A stretch of DNA of 57,913 bases from NCBI GenBank assembly GCA_947453525.1, contig CANGHD010000005.1:1-57913 (forward strand). The letters are read 5' to 3'. The translations under genes and the position numbers were made by a program. This document shows positions 17,287 to 25,584 of the stretch, one piece after another. Source of the stretch: Paracoccaceae bacterium (lineage in GTDB: Bacteria; Pseudomonadota; Alphaproteobacteria; Rhodobacterales; Rhodobacteraceae). How positions within the stretch are numbered: the stretch's first letter is position 1; each line of letters starts with the position of its first letter. The notes below the pieces were generated by a model. It saw only the letters and a program-made list of their open reading frames with translations. It had not been told where the DNA came from and made no database searches.

Positions 17287-17346
17287 TGACCATTTTAGCG
17301 GAATGTTTAACGTGGCCCGCAATCCGGTAACAAATCGCCACGGATC
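17287..17346 (-). promoter_or_regulatory. SAM-II riboswitch upstream of metZ
   Basis: Read on the minus strand, CGTGGC and GCCACG form stem P1 around GATTTGTTACCGGATTGCGG. The signature ACGTTAAACA follows, and then CCGCTAAAATGGT. The pseudoknot is visible: GCGG of the loop pairs with CCGC, and ACC pairs with GGT. This matches the SAM-II class, known upstream of metA, metC and metZ in alphaproteobacteria. It ends about 63 bp before the metZ start. SAM binding is expected to lower metZ expression. Confidence 0.9.
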
Positions 17347-17348
17347 CG

Positions 17349-17377
17349 TGCTTAGCGCGGTCTTCGGGGAAGGTCAA
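17349..17377 (-). promoter_or_regulatory. sigma70 promoter for the metZ riboswitch transcript
   Basis: On the minus strand, TTGACC (17377-17372) and TAAGCA (17354-17349) are separated by 17 bp. The -10 element ends 2-7 bp before the first paired bases of the SAM-II riboswitch, exactly where a transcription start is needed. Confidence 0.6.
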
Positions 17378-17428
17378 CCAGTGGGGGAAGGCCAAAGACT
17401 TTTCGATGACACATCGTGGGGCGCGGCG

Positions 17429-18061
17429 CTACATCCGGCCATAGCCCTTGCCATAGGCCACGTCCACCGTGCGGACCACGGCGAGGAGCAGACGGCGCAG
17501 CAGCACGGGCAACAGTCCGAAATAGATCAGCCACAGCGACAGCGAGGCCTGATGGATCAGCGTTTCGTTCAACAGAACCAGCGTCATGTAGAAGATCGCC
17601 AGAACCCGGCTCATCATTGGGTTGGCACCGCGCGGGCGATCGTCGGGCAGAAGGTGGAGCACCATATCATGCCGCCCATCGATCACGTCGAGCAGATAAA
17701 GGCAGGCGTAGACGCCGAAATAGACCGAAAGGAAGCGTTGGCACCACAGGGGCTCGCCCTTCCAGATCAGCAAGGCAAGGGCAGCTGGGGCCAACAGCAG
17801 CGCGAGACCCAACGCCCGGCGGTTGGAGACCTTGTCCTGCAACGTGGTGATCGTACCACCGGCGCGCATCGTCATCCGCAGGCCCATGGCCGCCACGAAG
17901 GCCGTCATGAAGGCCTCGCGCTCTGGCAGCGCGAAGCCGCGCAGCAGCGCCCAGACCAGCGCCATGACCAGAAGCGGCAGCATGATGGTCCATGGCTGGT
18001 TGAAGCCCGGCCGGAACAGCGCCATGAAACCCCGCATCGTCTTGATGATCTCGTCCAGCAT
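17429..18061 (-). CDS. Multi-pass membrane protein, unknown function
   Basis: This gene encodes 210 residues from ATG 18059-18061. Five or so hydrophobic segments are visible, for example TIMLPLLVMALVWALL, ALGLALLLAPAALALLIW and LSLWLIYFGLLPVLL. Between them lie basic loops and a hydrophilic segment (DVIDGRHDMVLHLLPDDRPR). I do not recognise a family or a catalytic motif. The gene lies 85 bp downstream of yciB on the same strand and may belong to the ftsY-eamA-yciB transcription unit. It sits in the inner membrane by prediction. Confidence 0.75.
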   Translation of the reverse strand: MLDEIIKTMRGFMALFRPGFNQPWTIMLPLLVMALVWALLRGFALPEREAFMTAFVAAMGLRMTMRAGGTITTLQDKVSNRRALGLALLLAPAALALLIWKGEPLWCQRFLSVYFGVYACLYLLDVIDGRHDMVLHLLPDDRPRGANPMMSRVLAIFYMTLVLLNETLIHQASLSLWLIYFGLLPVLLRRLLLAVVRTVDVAYGKGYGRM

Positions 18062-18146
18062 GTTCGCCCCCGCACCAGCACTTAGCGCAGGATGACAGTG
18101 GATTTGGGCAGGCTTAAGGCGAAATCGGTCCGGCTTGGTGGTCCGA

Positions 18147-18758
18147 TCAATTGCTGTCGGGCGGAGGGTTGCCGTATTTCTCCAGCAGTTTGGCTTGGGT
18201 CAGAAGGAAGGCGAACATGGCCAGCGTCAGGCCGACCGCTTTGAACATAACCCATGTCCCGTCCGAGAAGTTGCGCCAGACCACCTCGTTCAGCACCGCA
18301 AGGCCGGCGAAGAACACGGCAATGCGGCGGGTCAGGATCATCCAGCCCTCGGCCTGCATCGGGATGGCATCCTCCATCACCAGCCGCAGGTAGGATTTGC
18401 CTTGCAGCAGGCCCGCGCCAAGGGCAGCAGCGAAGAAGACATAGATGATCGTGGGTTTCATCTTGATGAAGCGCGGGTCGTTGAACCAGACGGTCAGGCC
18501 GCCCATGAACAAGACCACGACCAGCGTGATGATCTGCATCGGGGCGATCCGCCCGGTCAGCTTCCACAGGCCGAAAATCGAGGCGGCGAAGACCACAACG
18601 AAGACCGCTGTCGAGACGATGAAGCCGGAGTAGGTCGTGCCCGCCAGCGTCAGGCTCCGGTCCTTGAGAAACCAGTACCCCAGCATGAACAGTACCAGCG
18701 GCCCATATTCCAGCGCCAGTTTCAGCCGGTTGTCATAGGCTCTTTTTTGCTCGTTCAT
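18147..18758 (-). CDS. yciB: YciB/IspZ-family inner membrane protein
   Basis: This gene encodes 203 residues. ATG 18756-18758 overlaps the stop of the EamA gene (ATGA) and has GGAGGG upstream. The start MNEQKRAYDNRLKLALEYGPL, together with NDPRFIKMKPTIIY, TRRIAVFFAGLAVLNEVVW and WVMFKAVGLT, is the standard YciB (intracellular septation protein A) signature. About five membrane helices are visible. The family helps keep cell envelope and division functions in order; its biochemical activity is unclear. Location directly downstream of ftsY and an EamA gene is typical for Rhodobacterales. Confidence 0.93.
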   Translation of the reverse strand: MNEQKRAYDNRLKLALEYGPLVLFMLGYWFLKDRSLTLAGTTYSGFIVSTAVFVVVFAASIFGLWKLTGRIAPMQIITLVVVLFMGGLTVWFNDPRFIKMKPTIIYVFFAAALGAGLLQGKSYLRLVMEDAIPMQAEGWMILTRRIAVFFAGLAVLNEVVWRNFSDGTWVMFKAVGLTLAMFAFLLTQAKLLEKYGNPPPDSN

Positions 18759-19654
18759 CCCGCACCCTCCATCACGACCGCACCCAGTGCGATCAATCCC
18801 ATCAGCGCAGACCGCCACGGTCCCACCTTTTCGCCCAAGACCAGCCAGCCAATCAAGGCAGCAAATACGGTTGACGTCTCACGCAGTGCCGCCGCCTCGC
18901 CGACGCGGTCCAGCCGCGTGGCCATCATCACTGCGCCGAACGAGAAGAACGCGACGAAGGCACCGAATATGCCGCGTTTGACCAAGGGCGCGATGCGTCT
19001 GGCGTCCAGCCTGATCCAGCGTTTCCACGTGAGGGCCGGAATGAAGATGCCGTCGATCATGAAGAACCACGCAAGGAAGGTGAAAGGGTCAGCCGTGGCG
19101 CGGATGCCCAAGGCATCATAGGTCGTATAGGCTGCCACGAAGCCGCCAGTGATGAAGGCAAGGCCAAGTGCCGGCACAAGGCTCGCCGCATCGCGGCCGA
19201 GCGTCCAGAGCGAATGGCCTGCCAACCCGAAGATGCCCGCCAGCAGAAGGCCAAGGCCGACCCATTGCAGCGGCATGAAATGCTCGCCAAACACCAGTCC
19301 GGCGAAAAGGACGGTGAAGAACGGCCCGGTGCCGCGCACGACGGGGTAGACGACCGTGTAGGGCGCGCGGTCATAGGTCATGGCTTGCGCGATCTTGTAG
19401 CCGGCATGGATCAGGAAGGCACCGGCAAAGATCAGCCACATATGCGGCTCGGGCCAGGGCACGACGAAAAGCGCGAAGGGGGCGGCAATCAGGCCGTAGC
19501 TGGCATCAATCGCGGCACGGGTGATCCAGGGGTCATCGCGGCCCTTCTGAAGTGCTCCGAACAGGGCGTGCAGGACAGCGGCCAGCAAGGCCAGCCCAAT
19601 GGCCAGCCGGTGACCCGTGGGCGTGCCCACCATCGAAAGAAGCCAGGCTGTCAT
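18755..19654 (-). CDS. EamA/DMT-family transporter
   Basis: This gene encodes 299 residues. Ten hydrophobic segments are arranged as two five-helix repeats, with the family motif AALRETSTVFAALIGWLVLG in the second repeat and VRGTGPFFTVLFAGLVFGE in the first. This is the drug/metabolite transporter fold, probably a metabolite exporter in the inner membrane. The substrate cannot be read from sequence. The start (19652-19654) is 6 bp after the ftsY stop, and the 3' end overlaps yciB by 4 bp, so all three genes are coupled. Confidence 0.9.
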   Translation of the reverse strand: MTAWLLSMVGTPTGHRLAIGLALLAAVLHALFGALQKGRDDPWITRAAIDASYGLIAAPFALFVVPWPEPHMWLIFAGAFLIHAGYKIAQAMTYDRAPYTVVYPVVRGTGPFFTVLFAGLVFGEHFMPLQWVGLGLLLAGIFGLAGHSLWTLGRDAASLVPALGLAFITGGFVAAYTTYDALGIRATADPFTFLAWFFMIDGIFIPALTWKRWIRLDARRIAPLVKRGIFGAFVAFFSFGAVMMATRLDRVGEAAALRETSTVFAALIGWLVLGEKVGPWRSALMGLIALGAVVMEGAG

Positions 19655-19660
19655 CTGCGG

Positions 19661-20641
19661 TCAGGCGTCGCGGCCGACGAGGGCGTTGGCGAAATCCTGC
19701 GGGTCGAAGGGGGCGAGGTCGTCAATCTGCTCGCCGACACCAATGGCATGGATCGGCAGGCCGAATTTGTCGGCCAACGCCACCAGCACGCCGCCGCGTG
19801 CCGTACCGTCGAGTTTGGTCATCACAAGGCCCGAAACATCGGCGATCTTGCGGAAGATCTCGACCTGCAGCAGGGCGTTCTGTCCGGTGGTGGCATCCAG
19901 CACCAGAAGCGTGTTGTGCGGCGCGGAAGGGTCTTTCTTGCGCAACACGCGGACAATCTTGGCCAGTTCCTCCATCAGATCAGCCCGGTTCTGCAGGCGG
20001 CCTGCGGTGTCGATCAGCAGAAGGTCGGCGCCATCGGCTTGCGCCTTGGTCAGCGCGTCAAAGGCAAGGCTTGCGGGGTCCGATCCTTCGGGCGCGGTCA
20101 GGACGGGCACGCCAGCGCGTTGGCCCCAGATTTGCAACTGTTCCACGGCGGCGGCGCGGAAGGTATCGCCTGCGGCGATTACGACGGATTTGCCGGCGGC
20201 CTTGAACTGGCTGGCCAGTTTGCCGATCGTGGTGGTCTTGCCCGAGCCGTTCACGCCAACCACGAGTACGACCTGCGGCTTTTGCGGATAAAGCGGCAGG
20301 GGCCGGGCCACGGGTTCCATGATGCGGGCGATCTCGGTCGCCAGAGCCGCCTTCAGATCGGCGGTCGAGATGCGTTTTCCGAACCGGCCCTCGGCGATGT
20401 TGGCCGTGACGCGGAGTGCCGTGTCGACGCCCATGTCCGAGCGGATCAGCAACTCCTCGAGGCTTTCCAGCATCGCATCGTCCAGCACGCGGCGGGTTTC
20501 ATCGCGGCCGAGCAACCGGCCGATCAGACCGGGGCGTTCCGGTTCCGGCGCGGCGCTATCGGCCACCAAAGCTTCTAGCCCCTCGCCGATCTTGTCGGAG
20601 GAGCGGAAGAGCTTGTCGCGCAGCTTTTTGAAGAAGGACAT
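19661..20641 (-). CDS. ftsY: Signal recognition particle receptor FtsY
   Basis: This gene encodes 326 residues. The SRP-type GTPase is complete: G1 loop GVNGSGKTTT (129-138), DTFRAAAVEQLQIW, DTAGRLQNRADLMEEL, TKLDGTARGGVLVALA and the closing GVGEQIDDLAPFDPQDF. The N-terminal A domain is short, as is normal in alphaproteobacteria, and begins with an amphipathic basic helix (MSFFKKLRDKLFR) for membrane binding. FtsY docks ribosome-SRP complexes at the Sec translocon. It heads an operon with the EamA and yciB genes. Confidence 0.97.
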   Translation of the reverse strand: MSFFKKLRDKLFRSSDKIGEGLEALVADSAAPEPERPGLIGRLLGRDETRRVLDDAMLESLEELLIRSDMGVDTALRVTANIAEGRFGKRISTADLKAALATEIARIMEPVARPLPLYPQKPQVVLVVGVNGSGKTTTIGKLASQFKAAGKSVVIAAGDTFRAAAVEQLQIWGQRAGVPVLTAPEGSDPASLAFDALTKAQADGADLLLIDTAGRLQNRADLMEELAKIVRVLRKKDPSAPHNTLLVLDATTGQNALLQVEIFRKIADVSGLVMTKLDGTARGGVLVALADKFGLPIHAIGVGEQIDDLAPFDPQDFANALVGRDA

Positions 20642-20749
20642 GGGGTGGCCCCGGATGGTTTGACCTCACCTAGGCCGCGTCGGGCGCGGATGCAAGCGGG
20701 GCATGGGGCGGGCATTCCCCTTGGGCGCGGGTTGCCCTAGATTTGGCGC

Positions 20750-21772
20750 ATGAAAGCCCTGTCGGTTCCGATGTTCGCCCTCGCCGCCGCAAGCCCCTTG
20801 GGGTTCGTGGTGCTGGCGTGCCTGTGGGGCGGGGTCTGGGTCTGGCTGGCGCTGCTCTGGATGGCGGGGGCGGTGGTGGTGCTGGATCTGGCGGTGCCGC
20901 TGGTGGCGGGGGCACAGGACGAGGCGGAGTTTCCAGGCTCGGATCTGCTGCTGGTGGGATTGGCGTCAGGAGCCTTGCTGGCGCTGCCCATGCTGGTCTG
21001 GGCGACGGCGGGGCCCTCGGGTTTGGGGCTGGGCGGGCGCGGGGCGCTGTTCGTGGCGGGTGGATTGTGGTACGGACAAGTCGCCCATCCCGCGGCGCAT
21101 GAGTTGATCCACCGCAGCGGGCGCGGGATGGCCTGGCTGGGGCAAGCGGTTTATGCCGCGCTGATCTTCGGGCACCATGCCTCGGCTCACCGGTTGGTGC
21201 ATCATCGGTTCGTGGCCACGGGCGCGGACCCCAACTCTGCACGGGTCGGGGAAGGCTATTACCGCTTTCTGGGCCGGGCTTGGCTCGGCAGTCTGCGGGC
21301 AGGCTGGCGGGCCGAGCGGGCGTTGCGGCGCGGCACGGGGATAAGCCCCTACTGCGCCTATGGTCTGGGCGCTGGTCTGGCGCTGGCCTTGGGCTATGGG
21401 CTTTCGGGCTGGACAGGGGTTCTGGTCTGGGCCGCTTTGGGCTTTCACTTCGGCGCCCAGGTTCTGTTGTCGGACTATGTGCAGCATTACGGGCTGGAGC
21501 GGCGCAGCACCGCGGGCCGGCTGGAGCCGGTGGCGGCAGGACACAGCTGGAACGCGCCGCATCTGTTCAGCGGTGCGCTGATGCTGAATGCGCCGCGCCA
21601 TTCCGACCACCACGCCCATCCCTCACGCCCCTACCCCGCCCTGCGGCTGGGGGACGATATGCCGATCTTGCCTTGGCCCTTGCCTTTGGCTTGTCTGGTG
21701 GCGCTTTGCCCGCCCTATTGGCACTGGCGGATGCGTCCCCTGGTCGAGCGTGCGGCCCTCGCCAAGGCGTGA
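20750..21772 (+). CDS. AlkB-like membrane di-iron monooxygenase
   Basis: This gene encodes 340 residues. The histidine boxes of integral-membrane alkane hydroxylases are present in order: HELIHR, HHASAHRLVHH, DYVQHYGLER and APRHSDHHAHP. Hydrophobic segments at about 1-55, 60-90 and 200-235 fit the membrane topology. The family hydroxylates alkanes or similar chains with a rubredoxin partner. The boxes differ from classical AlkB (HH instead of EH in box two, AP instead of LQ in the third motif), and the protein is about 60 residues shorter. The substrate may therefore not be an n-alkane. No rubredoxin gene is nearby. Transcription is divergent from ftsY. Confidence 0.87.
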   Translation: MKALSVPMFALAAASPLGFVVLACLWGGVWVWLALLWMAGAVVVLDLAVPLVAGAQDEAEFPGSDLLLVGLASGALLALPMLVWATAGPSGLGLGGRGALFVAGGLWYGQVAHPAAHELIHRSGRGMAWLGQAVYAALIFGHHASAHRLVHHRFVATGADPNSARVGEGYYRFLGRAWLGSLRAGWRAERALRRGTGISPYCAYGLGAGLALALGYGLSGWTGVLVWAALGFHFGAQVLLSDYVQHYGLERRSTAGRLEPVAAGHSWNAPHLFSGALMLNAPRHSDHHAHPSRPYPALRLGDDMPILPWPLPLACLVALCPPYWHWRMRPLVERAALAKA

Positions 21773-21808
21773 CTGGCTTTTGCGGTGCGGGTTTGGCAGG
21801 ATGGTACC

Positions 21809-22252
21809 ATGAACCGCTTCGCCCTGATCCTCGCCTGTGTGCTGCCGCTGCCGGCCTCGGCCGACCCGCCAAAGGCTGGCGCCCCGTCGGCCGATCTTGG
21901 CCCGCCCCTGTCGGCAGCCGAGTTCGAGGCCTATGCCTTGGGCAAGACTTTGACCTATGGCGGTGACGGACAGGTCTGGGGGCAAGAGGAATATCTGCCC
22001 GGACGACAAGTGGTCTGGGCCTTCACCGATCAGCCCTGCGAATATGGCACATGGACCGAAGAGCAGACCGAGGCCAAGGCGCCGATGATCTGCTTTGCCT
22101 ATGAGGGCAATCCGAACACCAACTGCTGGCAGTTCTTCAAGGGCAGGACCGGGCTGGTGGCGCTGTTCATCGGCGACGGGTCCACCTCGCTGGCCGAGGT
22201 GGACCAGACCAGCAAACCCATGCAATGCCCGGGGCCCAAGGTCGGGGTTTAG
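21809..22252 (+). CDS. Exported hypothetical protein with cysteine pairs
   Basis: This gene encodes 147 residues from ATG 21809 with a GGCAGGA site upstream. Signal peptide MNRFALILACVLPLPASA is followed by a compact domain with YGGDGQVWGQEEYLPGR, a central WAFTDQPCEYGTW and then ICFAYEGNPNTNCWQFF. The mature part has four cysteines, including the final QCPGP, compatible with two disulfides. Conserved small Rhodobacteraceae proteins with the ICFxYE and CW pattern exist; I do not know their function. It follows the AlkB-like gene by 36 bp and may be co-transcribed. Confidence 0.75.
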   Translation: MNRFALILACVLPLPASADPPKAGAPSADLGPPLSAAEFEAYALGKTLTYGGDGQVWGQEEYLPGRQVVWAFTDQPCEYGTWTEEQTEAKAPMICFAYEGNPNTNCWQFFKGRTGLVALFIGDGSTSLAEVDQTSKPMQCPGPKVGV

Positions 22253-22280
22253 CCACCGGCGGGCGCTCGGAGGAGCCCCA

Positions 22281-22361
22281 GGGCGGGGTGCTGCCGCCCC
22301 CCGCTCCCCCGGCCTCAAAGGGGAGCACGCCCCCCTTTGAGAATACCCCGTGGATATTTGG
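22281..22361 (-). repeat. Dispersed CAAATATCC repeat, long-hairpin variant, copy 3
   Basis: Read on the minus strand, CAAATATCCACGGGG is followed by a hairpin of TCAAAGGGG and CCCCTTTGA arms and a GC-rich tail. It is nearly identical to the copy at 51731-51810. It lies between convergent genes, 17 bp from the xseA stop. Confidence 0.75.
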
Positions 22362-22377
22362 GACAATGTGAAAGGGG

Positions 22378-23946
22378 CTAGAAGAGGGAGCCCTGGGCAG
22401 GCTTTGGGTCGGTGGTCTTTGACTTCTTCAGGGCGGTTCTGGAGGTCAGGCGGCCATCCTGGAACTCGATCTCCAGCGCTCCAGCCTTTTCGGCCTGGGC
22501 CGCGGTGGTGACGACGGCACCGTCGCCCCAGACAACGGCATAGCCGCGCCGCAGCGTTTCGGCGTAGCCGAGCGTCTGGCGGGTCCGGTCGAGGGCATCG
22601 AGGCGCGTGGTCAGGTCTGCCAAACGTTTGGGCAGGGCAGCGTCAAGGCGCTGGCTGAGGCCCTCAAGCTGGTCGTGATGTTTGGCAATGTCGCGGGCGG
22701 AAGTGGCGATCAGGCGCGAGAGGGCGGGCGCAAGGCGGGAAGCCCATTTGTCCAGTGTGGTGGCGGCGCGTTCGAGGCGCAGGTCGGCGCGGGCGTTGAG
22801 GCTGGCGGTTTGCTGGGTCAGGGTCGCGCGCTGGCGCTGGATCAGGCTGGCGAGGATGGCAGGGCGCAGCGGGGCAGAGAGCGCCTCGAACCGCGCGCGT
22901 TTGCGGGAGGTGGCGAGGCTCAGGCCACCGCCGAGGCGCTGGACGGCGGCATCGAAGCGCTGGCGCGGGGCCGCGAGCAAGGCATCGAGGCGCGGCAAGG
23001 CGCGGGCGAGATCGCGCAGGCGCTGGTCGCGGCGGTCAAGGAAGGCGCGGGCCGCGCGGGACTGGCGGGCGGAGAGGTCGGCCAGCGTCGCCAGAAGGTC
23101 GGCGCGGACGGGGACGGCCATCTCCGCGGCGGCGGTGGGGGTGGGGGCGCGCAGGTCGGCGGCGTAGTCGATCAGGGTCGTGTCCGTCTCATGCCCAACG
23201 GCGGAGATCAGCGGAATGCGCGAGGCTGCGGCGGCGCGGACGACGATTTCCTCGTTGAAGCCCCAGAGGTCTTCGAGGCTGCCACCACCCCTTGCCACGA
23301 TGATAAGGTCGGGGCGCGGGATCGGGCCGCCGGGGGCCAGGGCATTGAAGCCACGGATCGCAGCGGCAACCTCGGGCGCGCAGTTCTGGCCCTGGACGGC
23401 GACAGGCCAGATCAGGACGTGACGCGGGAAGCGGTCGCGCAGTCGGTGCAGGATGTCGCGAATGACGGCGCCAGAGGGCGAGGTGACGACGCCGATGACC
23501 AAGGGCAGGTACGGGATGGGCTTCTTGCGGGCAGGGTCGAAGAGGCCCTCGGCGGCCAAGGCGGCTTTGCGCTTTTCCAGCATGGCCATCAGGGCACCAG
23601 CGCCGGCGGGGGCCACATCCTCGACGATCATCTGGTATTTCGACTGGCCCGGGAAGGTGGTCATCCGGCCGGTGGCCACGACCTCCATGCCCTCTTCGGG
23701 GCGGACCTGCATCTTGGAAACCTGACCCTTCCACGAGATCGCCGCCACGACGTTGCGGTCATCCTTCAGGTCGAAATACAGATGGCCCGAGGCAGGGCGC
23801 GACACCCGGCCGACTTCGCCGCGCACCCGGATCAGGCCGAATTCGCCCTCGATGATGCGTTTGACCGCGCCCGACAGCTCGGACACGGTATACTCCGGGC
23901 TGTTGCCGGGTCGCGCGGGGGGATCGTCGTCTTCGAACAGGGCCAT
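22378..23946 (-). CDS. xseA: Exodeoxyribonuclease VII large subunit
   Basis: This gene encodes 522 residues. ATG 23944-23946 (MALFEDDDPPAR) is chosen; the upstream frame is GC-rich noise. An N-terminal OB fold (VSELSGAVKRIIEGEFG, VRGEVGRVSRPASGHLYFDLKD) is followed by the catalytic domain (VIGVVTSPSGAVIRDIL, ARGGGSLEDLWGFNEE, SAVGHETDTTLIDYAAD, RAPTPTAAAE). A long coiled coil and the terminal LRRGYAVVWG segment come last. With the small subunit XseB (not in this window) it degrades single-stranded DNA in repair. It is divergent from purD with a 239-bp spacer. Confidence 0.96.
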   Translation of the reverse strand: MALFEDDDPPARPGNSPEYTVSELSGAVKRIIEGEFGLIRVRGEVGRVSRPASGHLYFDLKDDRNVVAAISWKGQVSKMQVRPEEGMEVVATGRMTTFPGQSKYQMIVEDVAPAGAGALMAMLEKRKAALAAEGLFDPARKKPIPYLPLVIGVVTSPSGAVIRDILHRLRDRFPRHVLIWPVAVQGQNCAPEVAAAIRGFNALAPGGPIPRPDLIIVARGGGSLEDLWGFNEEIVVRAAAASRIPLISAVGHETDTTLIDYAADLRAPTPTAAAEMAVPVRADLLATLADLSARQSRAARAFLDRRDQRLRDLARALPRLDALLAAPRQRFDAAVQRLGGGLSLATSRKRARFEALSAPLRPAILASLIQRQRATLTQQTASLNARADLRLERAATTLDKWASRLAPALSRLIATSARDIAKHHDQLEGLSQRLDAALPKRLADLTTRLDALDRTRQTLGYAETLRRGYAVVWGDGAVVTTAAQAEKAGALEIEFQDGRLTSRTALKKSKTTDPKPAQGSLF

Positions 23947-24185
23947 GGTCGTCTCCGTTGCCGCCCTATATCCGGCAGGTGGGGGCGGTTTGTCCAGTCG
24001 GCTCTGCCGTTGCGGCGGCCCGGCACGCGCCCTCGTGTCCGGACAGGCGTCGGCGGGCGGCCCCCTTCCGGTTGAAGCTGGCGTTGTCGCGGGCAATTGG
24101 CGATACATGTCCCAAAGCCTTGCCGCCCGGGAGACTTGACCTTATGAGGCTCTCATCCCTTTGCCACGACCGGAGAGATTGCCCC

Positions 24186-25457
24186 ATGAACATCCTTATC
24201 CTTGGCGGCGGCGGGCGGGAACATGCGCTGGCCTGGGCCATCAAACAGAACCCCAAGACCGACCGCCTGATCGTGGCGCCGGGCAATGCCGGGATCGCCA
24301 TGCTGGCCGAGGTGGCGGACCTTGACGTGCTGGATGCGGCGGCGGTCGTGGCGTTTTGCGCCGAAAATGCGGTGGATTTCGTGGTGGTGGGCCCGGAGGC
24401 TCCGCTGGCCGCGGGGGTGGCGGATGCAACGCGGGCGGCGGGGATATTGACCTTCGGGCCGAGTGCAGAGGCCGCGCGGCTGGAGGCGTCAAAGGCCTTC
24501 ACGAAGGAGATTTGCGATGCCTGCGGGGCACCGACGGCGGCTTATGTGCGGTTCACCGAGGCTGGTCCGGCGCGGGCATATGTCAAGGCGCAGGGGGCTC
24601 CGATTGTCGTCAAGGCCGATGGGCTGGCGGCGGGCAAGGGGGTCATCGTCGCGATGACGGAAGCCGAGGCCTTGGATGCGGTCGACGACATGTTTGGCGG
24701 CGAGTTCGGGGCGGCGGGCGCGGAAGTGGTGATCGAAGAGTTCATGACCGGTGAGGAGGCCAGCTTCTTCATCCTGACCGATGGGGTGAACGCTTTGGCC
24801 ATCGGCACGGCGCAGGACCACAAGCGGATGGGCGATGGCGACACCGGGCCGAACACCGGGGGGATGGGCGCCTACTCCCCGGCCCCGGTGCTGAGCGAAG
24901 TCGTGCAGGCGCAGGCGATGGCGGAGATCGTGCTGCCCACGATCCGGGAAATGGCGCGGCGCGGGACGCCGTATCAGGGCGTGCTCTACGCAGGGCTGAT
25001 GATTGAAGGCGGTCGGGGGCGGTTGGTGGAATACAACGCCCGCTTTGGCGACCCGGAGTGTCAGGTGCTGATGATGCGTCTGGGGGCGCAGGCCTTGGAC
25101 CTGCTTCTGGCCTGTGCCGAGGGGCGGCTGGATCAGGCCCGGGTCAATTGGGCGGATGACCATGCGCTGACCGTGGTGATGGCGGCCAAGGGCTATCCGG
25201 GGGCTTACCAGAGGGGCTCGATGATCCACGGGTTGGAGCGGCTGCCCGAGGACAGCCGGCATATGTGCTTTCATGCCGGGACCTTGGAAAAAGACGGGCA
25301 AATACTGGCCAATGGCGGCCGGGTATTGAACATCACGGCGCGGGGGGCCAGCTTGGAAGAGGCGCGCAACCGGGCTTACGGCATGATCGACCATCTGGAT
25401 TGGCCGGAGGGTTTCTGCCGCAGCGACATCGGCTGGCGCGGACTGGCGCGGGACTAG
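24186..25457 (+). CDS. purD: Phosphoribosylamine-glycine ligase
   Basis: This gene encodes 423 residues from ATG 24186 with GGAGA upstream. It catalyses the second step of purine synthesis, joining glycine to phosphoribosylamine with ATP. The N-terminal NILILGGGGREHALAW, the ATP-grasp segments (PIVVKADGLAAGKGVIVA, FMTGEEASFFILTDG, DHKRMGDGDTGPNTGGMG) and the C-terminal GRVLNITARG are all intact. Length is standard. The gene is probably monocistronic, as the bestrophin-like gene begins 128 bp later. Confidence 0.97.
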   Translation: MNILILGGGGREHALAWAIKQNPKTDRLIVAPGNAGIAMLAEVADLDVLDAAAVVAFCAENAVDFVVVGPEAPLAAGVADATRAAGILTFGPSAEAARLEASKAFTKEICDACGAPTAAYVRFTEAGPARAYVKAQGAPIVVKADGLAAGKGVIVAMTEAEALDAVDDMFGGEFGAAGAEVVIEEFMTGEEASFFILTDGVNALAIGTAQDHKRMGDGDTGPNTGGMGAYSPAPVLSEVVQAQAMAEIVLPTIREMARRGTPYQGVLYAGLMIEGGRGRLVEYNARFGDPECQVLMMRLGAQALDLLLACAEGRLDQARVNWADDHALTVVMAAKGYPGAYQRGSMIHGLERLPEDSRHMCFHAGTLEKDGQILANGGRVLNITARGASLEEARNRAYGMIDHLDWPEGFCRSDIGWRGLARD

Positions 25458-25584
25458 GGCCGCCGTTGCCTGCCCCGCGCAAATTCGCGGCATCGGGCGC
25501 AGTTGGCCGGGACTGCGGCGGATTTTCCCCTATGGGCAGGGCAGGCCCGGCCTATGACGGACGGGGCGCAACAGGGGCACGACC

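Noticed and set aside
17224-17322. N-terminal extension of metZ
   Set aside because: The extended frame runs through the SAM-II riboswitch. A strong ribosome site and the conserved MSKDWNTRT start place the true start at 17223.
22675-24075. Open frame of 466 codons on the plus strand
   Set aside because: It is antisense to xseA and low-complexity Gly/Arg-rich. xseA motifs are complete on the minus strand.
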